Source: Pseudomonas viciae (lineage in GTDB: Bacteria > Pseudomonadota > Gammaproteobacteria > Pseudomonadales > Pseudomonadaceae). Taken from it: 64,000 bases of DNA. Shown here piece by piece: positions 54,386 through 62,130 of this stretch. The notes under the pieces are model-generated. The model had not been told where the DNA came from. It saw only the letters and a list, made by a program, of their open reading frames with translations, and made no database searches. The stretch covers positions 3,384,001-3,448,000 of the forward strand of contig NZ_CP035088.1 in NCBI RefSeq assembly GCF_004786035.1, given 5' to 3'. Positions within the stretch are counted from its first letter, which is position 1; each line of letters starts with the position of its first letter. A program made the translations under genes and the position numbers.

Positions 54386-56500
54386 GTGGCCCATCTCTAT
54401 CTGGAGGCTGCCAGCCTCTACTCAAGTCATGGTGCGTTTCAACCGGCATATCGCTGTGTGGTTGATGCCGAAGAAATCTCCCAATCATTGGACTCATTGG
54501 CGCTTAAGGCACGTTGCTATGCAACCCTGATGAGCGTCGCGTGCGAAGAAAATGATTACAGCTTTGGTGTGACCACGGGTGAAATGGCAATAAGTGCCTA
54601 TCAGGCGTTTGGTGAGACATCTCCCGCCATGCTTCTTGGAAATCTAGGCGTGGCTTACATGAACTCTGATGAGGAGGATAAAGCGATCGGCTATTTCGAA
54701 CAGGCCCTCGCGAGTGCTGATTGCACGGATCACATGACAATCACGGTAAGAGGCAACCTGTCCGTATGTCTGAGACGCTGCGGTCGGCTCGTTGAGGCCG
54801 AAAATGTGCTTGCCATGGCCGAAGCCGCGCTCGTGGACGATGCACAGAACCCAGAAGGACTTTTAGAGATTTCTTTGAGCGGTGCAAAGCTAGCGATAGA
54901 ACGACAGGATGCACCGCTTCTGATCAAGCGGCTTCAAGACGCCTCGCATCATTTCGATCGAATTCTTTCCGATGCATTAAGACTGCACCACCGACGCGGT
55001 ATCCGAGAGCGTTATATCACCAGAATTGAAGGCCTGCTGCGTGCATTGCCTCCTACTGGAAGCACTACAGATGCGCTGTTGCCTATCGTCGCTACTAGGG
55101 GCAATGCGATGGGAGACTGGCTTACGATTTTGAGTTGGGCTAGCGATGTCCGCACGTCTCGACCAGCGTTGGACGAAACCGTCCTGCAGCTTGACCGCGC
55201 GCTACAGGCCATACGAGAGATCGGCGCTCCTCATCTCTATGGAATAAGAGAAAAAGGGGATGATGCATGGAGTGTCTTCAACACCACGCGCGTGTGGGAC
55301 GAACTCTCAAATATCGCTGCGATCATTTACTCCCAGAGTGCCGATCGCCCCCTCGATTGCGCTAATGCTCAACATCAGGCCGCGCTTTGCCTTTCTCGCC
55401 TAAATGCTGGTCACTGCCTGATGGTAATGACTTATGCGGGGGAATCGGCGTTGCTTTGGCACTTCATCGGCGGTCAGTACAAACGGATCTCCATTCCATT
55501 AGCCCCAATGACGGAGTGGCATGCAGCTCAGCTCGATTTTGCTCAGCAGTTCATGAGCAGGAGCGATTTTATGGCGGCGATTAGCAAGCTGATCACTTCG
55601 CTAGCGCCATCGCTGGACAACGTGTTCTCTGATATTGCCGGGGCAGGCTGTAAGTCCGTCCGATTCATTGAGGACTGTTTTAATGACGTCCCGCTGATAG
55701 AGTTTGCACTGCGTAATTCCGAGCTCTGTGCACGGATGGCGGAGGGGAAGTTTGAGGTCAGAATGGTTCCCGCCCTAATCGAACCGATTGAAGTAGAGGG
55801 CCCTCTTTTAACCACCGCCGCTATAGTTGACCGCAAGGAAGACCTTCTGCTCGCCCCCTATGAATCCACGGCTTTTACCCAGGCTGCGGGTCTGGCTCCG
55901 GCTGTGTTGATGCAAGCAGATGGGCATGCTGATCTAGAAGATCTCATGGGAAAATACGATGCGTTGATCGTCTCCACACATGGTCATTCGTTGAAGTTTT
56001 TCCAAGACGCTTATTTTGCTCATCTGGGGAGCCGTGAACACCCGCACCCTATTAGCGTTGCGGCTATGCAGGTGGCCGCACCAAATCTTCAACTGCGCTT
56101 AGCATTAATAAACACGTGCTTCTCTGGTTCAAGGTCTTCGCGCAATTTCCAAAAGAGGTTTCGTACGAGTGACTCTGTTGCATTACCAAACCTCTTTTTG
56201 CTCAATCGAAAAGCCATCGCGCTCGCTGGAATTTGGAAGATATCTGACACTGCATGTTTCACACTTACATACCTGGCAGGCGAAGGGCTCAAGCTCGGGC
56301 TTGAGCCCTCCATTGCGGTGGCGAGGGCGGATGCGAAGGTTCGCATGAGCACGCTTACATCTGTGACCAGCATCCTAATAAATAACCTCCCTGCATCGCT
56401 TCATGCTGAGGCACTCAAGCGGATATCAGGCGCTCCAGAGGTTGGAATGTTCTCTAGCCCTTATGTCACAGCAGGTTTCACCATACACGGCCTCCTATGA
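54386..56500 (+). CDS. TPR-CHAT caspase-like protease, main part
   Basis: The 704-aa product starts at a GTG (54386) with AGGAG only 3 nt upstream, which again suggests the true start is the gene at 53949. TPR repeats fill about residues 1-200 (ARCYATLMSVACEENDYSF, LLGNLGVAYMNSDEEDKA). A CHAT domain follows, with the catalytic His in STHGHS (His532 or 534) and the Cys in INTCFSG (Cys578). The spacing and motifs match caspase-like CHAT proteases. Relatives act as effectors of bacterial defence, for example the TPR-CHAT partner of type III-E CRISPR, but no gRAMP or CRISPR array is present here. Substrates could include other module 3 proteins. Confidence 0.8.
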   Translation: MAHLYLEAASLYSSHGAFQPAYRCVVDAEEISQSLDSLALKARCYATLMSVACEENDYSFGVTTGEMAISAYQAFGETSPAMLLGNLGVAYMNSDEEDKAIGYFEQALASADCTDHMTITVRGNLSVCLRRCGRLVEAENVLAMAEAALVDDAQNPEGLLEISLSGAKLAIERQDAPLLIKRLQDASHHFDRILSDALRLHHRRGIRERYITRIEGLLRALPPTGSTTDALLPIVATRGNAMGDWLTILSWASDVRTSRPALDETVLQLDRALQAIREIGAPHLYGIREKGDDAWSVFNTTRVWDELSNIAAIIYSQSADRPLDCANAQHQAALCLSRLNAGHCLMVMTYAGESALLWHFIGGQYKRISIPLAPMTEWHAAQLDFAQQFMSRSDFMAAISKLITSLAPSLDNVFSDIAGAGCKSVRFIEDCFNDVPLIEFALRNSELCARMAEGKFEVRMVPALIEPIEVEGPLLTTAAIVDRKEDLLLAPYESTAFTQAAGLAPAVLMQADGHADLEDLMGKYDALIVSTHGHSLKFFQDAYFAHLGSREHPHPISVAAMQVAAPNLQLRLALINTCFSGSRSSRNFQKRFRTSDSVALPNLFLLNRKAIALAGIWKISDTACFTLTYLAGEGLKLGLEPSIAVARADAKVRMSTLTSVTSILINNLPASLHAEALKRISGAPEVGMFSSPYVTAGFTIHGLL

Positions 56501-57046
56501 CAGCATTCACGGTTGCCGATCGCATGCTTGTCGTTTGGAAACTTCCAGCCGTTACACATCGGATACCAACCGTGACCAAAAGTAGTATGAGCTAGGAGAC
56601 TTAATGGCACCACTCTGATCGAGCAGCAGTCTTCTATGTAACTCGAGAAAATCGTGATCTCGTAGGTCTGTTCTCATCACTGCTCAACTCCGTTGTGCCC
56701 AATCGTGACTCTGCGCAAGCGTCCGGCCAAGTCGCCTGCCCCCACCTGAATGACAGATTGCAGGGTGGGGACACGGCTACAAGATGTGAAAGGCAAGACT
56801 GCGCAACTGAACCGCCTCTGATATAGGGCAACGCTGAGCATGTCCTGCTCAGCGCCTAAGGCCGCGATTAGCTGAGCTCTGGAGAGTAAAAATTAGGTTC
56901 AGATGCTTTCAGGCACCCACAGGATTGTCTTCACCGGACGTGTGCAGCGTCCGCTTACGTTCGACGGATCACAAGAGTGGATGGTCTGCCAACTTCGATA
57001 GAAGCGAGAATCGTCTAAGGCTGGCGCATAAGTCTCCAAGAGTCAG
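56501..57046. other. Non-coding stretch between the CHAT gene and the metalloprotease gene
   Basis: About 550 bp without a supportable gene. Frames on both strands are short and of random composition. It could be decayed DNA, and the flanking genes converge here. Confidence 0.4.
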
Positions 57047-57081
57047 AACGCGTAGCTTTGCGCTACGCGTTAACTATTTTT
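57047..57081. terminator. Terminator hairpin 3' of the metalloprotease gene
   Basis: AACGCGTAGC and GCTACGCGTT form a perfect 10-bp stem with a 5-nt loop (57047-57071). A T-rich run follows on the plus strand at 57077-57081. It lies about 40 bp beyond the end of the minus-strand metalloprotease gene and could serve transcripts from either side. Confidence 0.65.
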
Positions 57082-57117
57082 GAGCTCAGACGTCTTGAGG
57101 CTTATCGGCACCAGACG

Positions 57118-58224
57118 TCAGAACGGCCAGCGAAGCCAGTCTTCATTGCGCACACCAAATCTAATATTTGACCATTCATCCGTCATTTCACAGATTTTCT
57201 GATAGTGCTCGTGATTCGCAGGAAGGTCAGCCGTCATTCGCCAAGAAACAAAGCCCTTATCACCAGCAGCACATATCAACTTATCAGTATAGTTCTTTAT
57301 ACCAATTTGCATGCCAAGGTGCGTCTGCTTGTTACCACCACATAATTGATGCTCAAGAGATGTGGCCTCAATGCTCTGCAGTCTGAATAGATGGGATGGG
57401 TAATCATCATCTTGAGTGTCATTGCGCATTGGCCGCTGAAAACTTAACGCCCAGAACAAGGAAGCAACCATGTAGATGCACATGCCAAAATTTATGACGC
57501 GCAACCCACCCTCATCTCGACCAGCGTATTCCGACTCCGGAAGTAAGCATTCTCTGAGCTCGACAAGCATGAACTGAAACGCATAAGTATCAGCAATTAT
57601 TTCGCGAGTGTGTGTGGCTAGCCTGTCGGCCTCACTTTCCGCCTCAGCGCTTCCTAAAGCCTCATGAACGAAGATTTCATCAGCGTCTAAAGAGGGTGAA
57701 GATTTTGAGTTCCCAGCTCGTCTGTCCCCATGCAAATTGTGAAGATGCCCTATTTCATGCAAGACAAGGAATACAAATAAGCCTTCGGCAAGCATTTCAA
57801 AAGCTTTTCTATAATCATTCTGATGAAGCCACCAATACCTTTCATCCGACCAATCGAATTCCGCATTCTTAAACCAAAAGCTAAGATTGTTTCTCCAAGG
57901 CTCGTAGAATTCATCCTCTGGAAATTTTTGGCGCCGCTCTGCTCCTACCATCATTGCGGAGGCACGAAATATCAGATCTAGCATCCCCTTACAAACTAAA
58001 ACTGCCTGGTGGCCATGAACAGCAGCGGCTTGGACTTGCACGCTATCTAAGAGATAGAAACTCGAATCACCCTCAATATACTTCTGGCACAACAATCGAC
58101 CGACAAAATCTAACTCAGAATAGATTACATCTTCTTCAATCGAAGGATCGAGAAATGCCTCACCAGTTTTTGAGAAGATGTGCCTCTGAATATAATCTTC
58201 AACCGTATCTTTATAGCTTTGCAT
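57118..58224 (-). CDS. HExxH zinc metalloprotease-like protein, 368 aa
   Basis: The zinc motif HEIGHLHNLH starts at His156, in a hydrophobic helix (GLFVFLVLHEIGH). A downstream acidic helix, REIIADTYAFQFML, with Glu208 and Asp212 fits the ExxxD third-ligand pattern of gluzincins; Glu198 is another option. One hydrophobic segment near residues 255-272 (FGMCIYMVASLFWAL) could be membrane-associated. No signal peptide is seen, so it is likely cytoplasmic or membrane-bound. Similar proteases in defence islands often cleave toxins or regulators. It lies 55 bp downstream of the Abi_C-like gene on the same strand. No precise family is assigned. Confidence 0.72.
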   Translation of the reverse strand: MQSYKDTVEDYIQRHIFSKTGEAFLDPSIEEDVIYSELDFVGRLLCQKYIEGDSSFYLLDSVQVQAAAVHGHQAVLVCKGMLDLIFRASAMMVGAERRQKFPEDEFYEPWRNNLSFWFKNAEFDWSDERYWWLHQNDYRKAFEMLAEGLFVFLVLHEIGHLHNLHGDRRAGNSKSSPSLDADEIFVHEALGSAEAESEADRLATHTREIIADTYAFQFMLVELRECLLPESEYAGRDEGGLRVINFGMCIYMVASLFWALSFQRPMRNDTQDDDYPSHLFRLQSIEATSLEHQLCGGNKQTHLGMQIGIKNYTDKLICAAGDKGFVSWRMTADLPANHEHYQKICEMTDEWSNIRFGVRNEDWLRWPF

Positions 58225-58279
58225 AACAATCCCTTGTGCAGGTGATATTTCGGGTTTGAGTGTTGGAAAAATTCAGGGC

Positions 58280-59176
58280 TTACTTATAAGCCTGATCATG
58301 CAAGAACACCATGGCCGAAGCTGTCACGTTGAGCGCGTACTTTGCTACATGCTCGGGAACCACCTTCGCCTTCTCTCCTGCTCCGTGGGCGGAGCCAAGT
58401 TTGTTGCGAAGTGTGCCCACAATTAAGAGTGGCGACTCCCAGAAGCTGTCCATTTGAGTCTGCCCCATGATCGTTCTCAAGAGCTTCGAGGTGGTGTCTC
58501 CCTGGGTATACCCGAAGCCCTTCTGGCCGCAGATCACCTTCATCACGCTTTCGTAGCTGGAATTACACTTGGTGACACAGTCTCCAAATTTCTGGTGTCT
58601 GTAGTCCTCCAGTGCAGCTATGAATTCGGTATTGGCATGGCGGAAGGCGGGTTGCCGAAGCAACTGAAGAGCCGGCTCGATCGCCGTTTCATGGATCACT
58701 TGGCTGTCTTTCGGAATTACCTTGGACTCTTCGAGCAACCGGATGGATTGGCCGCGAAAGTCGTCACTCTGCCAAGGCTCCCAAATCTGCTTAGTGATGA
58801 AATAAGGTAGGTCGTCGACACTCAAAAACTCGTTCAGCCTATCCACTACCTTCTCTTGCTGTCCGCCCAAGCAACGGTGTGCTTCTGAATGGACAACGTA
58901 TTCCACAGCATCGAGAAAGTGGGCGTCACTACACGTACGGAGGAACTCCATGGCATCCTCCATAATAGAGTCAACCTTGGACTGAGTCAGCGGAACTCGA
59001 CCAACCAAATAGGCCAGTTTTCCATGAAGAAACTCAAGGATTTCATACAGACTTCCGCCATTTGCATCGCGTAGCAACATGAGCGTGCGATGCCTGAATC
59101 CGGCTGTCAGTGGTTTTCTAACCACCGTCTGGTTTTCCTTCCTTCGAGAAAAGACGTTGAAAATGTTGCCTATCAC
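58280..59176 (-). CDS. Abi_C/HEPN-type protein (STM4504/CBY_0614-like), 298 aa
   Basis: The C-terminus carries TLRNKLGSAHGAGEKAK with an Arg-x6-His HEPN motif, the same pattern as in the 281-aa protein at 52804. It is followed by HVAKYALNVTASAMVFL. The N-terminal half (LYEILEFLHGKLAYLVGR) resembles the STM4504/CBY_0614 group found in defence contexts. It starts at a GTG (59176) with AGGA 8 nt upstream. The gene lies between the metalloprotease gene and the transglutaminase-like gene on the same strand. RNase activity is presumed from the motif only. Confidence 0.75.
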   Translation of the reverse strand: MIGNIFNVFSRRKENQTVVRKPLTAGFRHRTLMLLRDANGGSLYEILEFLHGKLAYLVGRVPLTQSKVDSIMEDAMEFLRTCSDAHFLDAVEYVVHSEAHRCLGGQQEKVVDRLNEFLSVDDLPYFITKQIWEPWQSDDFRGQSIRLLEESKVIPKDSQVIHETAIEPALQLLRQPAFRHANTEFIAALEDYRHQKFGDCVTKCNSSYESVMKVICGQKGFGYTQGDTTSKLLRTIMGQTQMDSFWESPLLIVGTLRNKLGSAHGAGEKAKVVPEHVAKYALNVTASAMVFLHDQAYK

Positions 59177-59243
59177 ATCGTCATCCTATTGCTAGGTAAA
59201 CAGGAGAGCAGCGTATATGGAATGTATCCTGAGAGGTAACCCA

Positions 59244-59864
59244 TCAAATAGGTAGAGGCTCAGCCGGCATTGACTCATATCGCATCACGGCGCGTGCCCA
59301 CACGTCGCCTTTGATCGCCGCCTTCTTAATCGAGGAAGGCGATGTCGCCAGCCACTTGCCGATTTTCGGCTTGACCAGAGGCTGCGCCATGCGGGCGTGA
59401 CAGGCTGCCAGGAACGGCACCATTTTTTCGATGATGTGTGGTTCGAGATGGGCTACTTCCGGCGAGGAATAACGAGCTTCATGAGCATATCTGAGCCCTT
59501 TGGGCATGCGATAACCCGTATCCCAAAACAGCGCCGGCATCTCACTTGCCGGGAAGCTTGAGCCTATGGGCAGGTAATATGTGCCCAGATCAATGATTGC
59601 ACCGTCAAGCTCTATCCAATAATGAGAGTGCCCGCCCGAATCAGATGCATATCCTTGCATGGTGGCCTGACGTTGATCCCGCGAGACGACAAAGGCTAGG
59701 AAATCCCCCCCCACGACTGCAGGGCTGCGCCCCATTGCTTGAAGGAGACCGTGCACACCAAAGGATGCGTACAGACACCGCTTGTAGTAATCGTCAGGAA
59801 ACTGGCCTTTCAGACATCTATCAACCACGCAGAGGACGCGCTCAATTACGGCAGCATCAACCAA
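59244..59864 (-). CDS. Transglutaminase-like cysteine protein, 206 aa
   Basis: The product has a plausible Cys-His-Asp triad: Cys30 in YYKRCLYASFGVHGLL, His81 in GHSHYWIEL and Asp92 in GAIIDLG. This order and spacing are typical of the transglutaminase-like fold (protein-modifying or peptidase enzymes). It starts at a TTG (59864) with AGGAG 7 nt upstream. It is the promoter-proximal gene of the minus-strand group 57118-59864. With the CHAT, HExxH and trypsin-like proteins it makes four protease-fold genes within about 7 kb. The family name is uncertain. Confidence 0.6.
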   Translation of the reverse strand: MVDAAVIERVLCVVDRCLKGQFPDDYYKRCLYASFGVHGLLQAMGRSPAVVGGDFLAFVVSRDQRQATMQGYASDSGGHSHYWIELDGAIIDLGTYYLPIGSSFPASEMPALFWDTGYRMPKGLRYAHEARYSSPEVAHLEPHIIEKMVPFLAACHARMAQPLVKPKIGKWLATSPSSIKKAAIKGDVWARAVMRYESMPAEPLPI

Positions 59865-60066
59865 AACAAACTCCTTCTCGATAACGGCGACTCCATATAA
59901 TGGCCATTACATGGCATATGCTAGGTAAAGTCCACCCTTAAGGCTCCATAATGCTCGCGCCCTCTGTGGGGCTTCACTATGAGTAGCGGCACCGGCATTG
60001 GGACTTTTCACAGTCCACAGTCCAGACGGACACGATATGGCAAGGACATAAAGATGGGGGGGAAGT

Positions 60067-60807
60067 ATGCAGGAGTCGGAAGAATTCATGTCGTCAACAG
60101 AGTTTGTTGGCATGATGCTTGGCCAGGTTCATCCAGTGATCCTCAGCAGTGAGCACCATGACGAGCACTTTTCCCACCATGGAGTCGGAACTGCTTTCGT
60201 GCTGGAGTATGCGGGAGAACTCTTCGTATTAACCGCCCAGCACGTGCTCAACAATCAAGGTGCAGCGCATAACGAATTGCGGATTCTGCTCCGGAACGCG
60301 CCTCTGTCCATCCTGTTCGATCAGCACGCAGTTTTCCGGGACGAATCTGACCCCGATCTGGATTCCGACCTAGTCATTCTGCGGGTCGTGAAATCCCAGC
60401 ATGCAGCCTTGTTCGCCGCAGGGCTCGCAAGCCTGGACGCGGCCCGTTGCGCGGAAACCGAAGACTTTGGCCGAGCTGACCTCTTCCACGTTTTCGGCTA
60501 CCCAGACGAGGGCCGAGGGTACGACTACGACAACAGGGTGTTGGACGCGCAGTTGCACTGGCTTAGAGGGCAGCTCGTCGCACCAGGAACTCCTGGCCTT
60601 TCAACCATAAAAATCGTGGGTGATCGTCCGGAGGACTTTCGTGGCATGAGTGGGTCGGTGGTCATCGCCGATGCCGATGACGTCTGGAGGTTTGCCGGCA
60701 TGGTCACGCTTGCAAGCGAGAAGAATGACCTTTTGAATTTCATCCCCGCAGGGAAGATTGCTTACTATTTGAACAAGATGGTGCTGACGGAAATGGTGGC
60801 GCGTTGA
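60067..60807 (+). CDS. Trypsin-like serine protease (chymotrypsin fold), 246 aa
   Basis: The fold is shown by GVGTAFVLEYAGELFVLTAQHV with His59, DSDLVILRV with Asp101 and FRGMSGSVVI with Ser195 as the nucleophile. There is no signal peptide, so it is probably a cytoplasmic protease. Trypsin-like domains of this type are common effectors in bacterial conflict systems. The ATG at 60067 follows a G-rich AAG site, and ATG 60088 is an alternative. It is divergent from the transglutaminase-like gene, with about 200 bp between them. It has no fused sensor domain, so it may depend on another module 3 product for activation. Confidence 0.82.
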   Translation: MQESEEFMSSTEFVGMMLGQVHPVILSSEHHDEHFSHHGVGTAFVLEYAGELFVLTAQHVLNNQGAAHNELRILLRNAPLSILFDQHAVFRDESDPDLDSDLVILRVVKSQHAALFAAGLASLDAARCAETEDFGRADLFHVFGYPDEGRGYDYDNRVLDAQLHWLRGQLVAPGTPGLSTIKIVGDRPEDFRGMSGSVVIADADDVWRFAGMVTLASEKNDLLNFIPAGKIAYYLNKMVLTEMVAR

Positions 60808-61152
60808 TGACGACTCGGGAGACACGCCAGCAGGCTTTTTCCCGTCTGGTTGGCCGACATTATCACCACTCGCGGAAGCCAACCACTCCATTGCAGCCTT
60901 AACGCTTGAGGCACCTGCTACGGCTGATTGCTTTCAATGCGGTCCTCACCGCCAAGGGATCGACCACCCCCTGAACCCCAGCAGGCGAGACAACCGTGAA
61001 AAACGCAGACTCGCTGTGAATCGTTGTGATGCCTTCGCCGTGATTGCTACTGACCCATGCCTCCGTCGGCCCCCACCTTACTTTGTTCAGGGGGCACCGC
61101 CGTTTGAAATCAGGCGATTCTTGTTGCGACAACTTGCAGGACGAGCGCTGAA

Positions 61153-61335
61153 ATGGCTTTAGCTGTCACCGCCTACAACCTTAAGCGGGCGATCAGTGTC
61201 CTAGGCGCTCGGAAAATGATGCAGTTGTGGGCTGAAGAGCCTTCTCCAAATCGAGTAGGAGTCCGCCGCCTTGACGCCGCGCTGTCGCGCAGAGAACACG
61301 CCGATAAAGTGGCTAAAAATTTATATTACTTATGA
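61153..61335 (+). pseudogene. Transposase C-terminal remnant (IS1182/IS5-like)
   Basis: About 60 codons read MALAVTAYNLKRAISVLGAR, the conserved C-terminal helix of DDE transposases of the IS1182/IS5 type. The frame extends a few codons upstream (RTSAE) and then loses similarity. No catalytic residues or terminal inverted repeats are seen. It is a scar of an insertion sequence at the right edge of module 3. The rest of 60808-61375 contains no gene I can support. Confidence 0.6.
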
Positions 61336-61375
61336 GATAGATCGCAGTTCGTAATCGCGCGTGCATCCCGTGTTA

Positions 61376-61515
61376 CTGGGGGCAAATCTGGGGGCATATC
61401 AAGATTTTTTAAAGCTGAAAATGCCGTCTTAGAGCCATGTCAAAATGTTTTTTGGGGACCCTGAGAGTCTCTAGGCGTCCTCGGGCAGGCTGTTTATCTG
61501 ATTACCAATGGAGAT
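61376..61515 (+). repeat. att-like direct repeat, copy D (right end of the array)
   Basis: Two direct TGGGGGCA sites with a 12-bp period (61377 and 61389) are followed by the left-hand sequence shared with copy B (GCCGTCTTAGAGCC, TGTCAAAATG). The core at 61445-61474 has a small change, AGTCTCTAG. The right-hand tail is similar for only about 35 bp (TCGGGCAGGCTGTTTATCTG) and lacks the GGGGCA hairpin of copies A-C. This is what the outer right junction of the array should look like. Confidence 0.82.
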
Positions 61516-61524
61516 TTTTTGTTT

Positions 61525-61584
61525 GCGGGAGCGTCGATCATTCCCGCTCTCCAGCGTAGGAGCGCAGCCGTGACGCTCTCACGC
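61525..61584. repeat. Imperfect REP-like palindromes
   Basis: GCGGGA..TCCCGC (61525-61546) is followed by an imperfect dyad, GCGTAGGAGCG with CGCTCTCACGC (61554-61584). Its composition (GTAGGAGCG) resembles Pseudomonas REP/intergenic palindromes. It lies between the array's right end and the immunity gene and may serve as a terminator for that gene. Confidence 0.45.
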
Positions 61585-61656
61585 CCCTGCGTGGAAATGC
61601 AGTCTGAGACCGCCGCCCCACGGTATAAGGCTATAAATTAAAGGCATCCATAGAAA

Positions 61657-62130
61657 TTACTCTCTGACCTGAGAAAAAGTTACCACTGGGCCATATTCCT
61701 GATCGGACACTATCGCTTGCACACAAAATTTCTTTTCTGGAAATTTACTCAGCAACACCATCCTCCATGACTGAGCAACAATCCTGCACAGCTGTTCATA
61801 AACAGCCTCATCCACTCTATCCCTGCAACCTCCAAAAACATCATACAGATGCGTATGATTCAAAACCTTCTCCACTGCCACCACATCATTATTACAAGCT
61901 TCCATCCAAGTAGAGAACGCTTCAACAGTAAAGCTGCGCTCCAGAAACACACCTGATTCATGAATGACAAAATCTGGAAATAAAACCTTGCAAAACAACA
62001 AGGCATCTTCAGGATGTACAACATCACTGATATAAGAAAACTCATCCAGCTCGGACTGATCCTCCCATTGGCTTTTCCAATGCTCGTATCTTGGAGAACT
62101 GACTGAGTCTGTAATCTTGATTATTTTCAT
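61657..62130 (-). CDS. Probable immunity protein for the adjacent CdiA-type toxin, 157 aa
   Basis: A small acidic, soluble protein (MKIIKITDSVSSPRYEHW, then WEDQSELDEF and HPEDALLFCKVLF). It starts in a 4-bp ATGA overlap with the end of the toxin gene, the usual place for an immunity gene in contact-dependent inhibition loci. No known immunity family is recognised. Base composition is far more AT-rich than the toxin gene's repeat region, a common feature of exchangeable toxin/immunity tips. Confidence 0.75.
   Translation of the reverse strand: MKIIKITDSVSSPRYEHWKSQWEDQSELDEFSYISDVVHPEDALLFCKVLFPDFVIHESGVFLERSFTVEAFSTWMEACNNDVVAVEKVLNHTHLYDVFGGCRDRVDEAVYEQLCRIVAQSWRMVLLSKFPEKKFCVQAIVSDQEYGPVVTFSQVRE

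Larger units (their letters stand above)
22094..61515. mobile_element. Tandem array of three integrase-less cargo modules at the LysR 3' end
   Basis: Four direct repeats carrying the end of the LysR gene (22094, 29904, 45815 and 61376) divide this 39-kb stretch into modules of about 7.8, 15.8 and 15.6 kb. The first three copies share the same right-hand sequence for about 130 bp after the stop codon. The second and fourth share the same left-hand sequence for about 55 bp before the core. This is the attL/attR pattern expected from repeated site-specific insertion at one target. I find no tyrosine or serine recombinase, no relaxase and no phage structural gene inside, so the modules would need an integrase supplied in trans or have lost their own. 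Identity as a mobile element is an inference from repeat geometry. Confidence 0.75.

Noticed and set aside
53949..56500. CRISPR type III-E (gRAMP) partner
   Set aside because: A TPR-CHAT protein is present, but no gRAMP effector, Cas1 or repeat array exists in the window.
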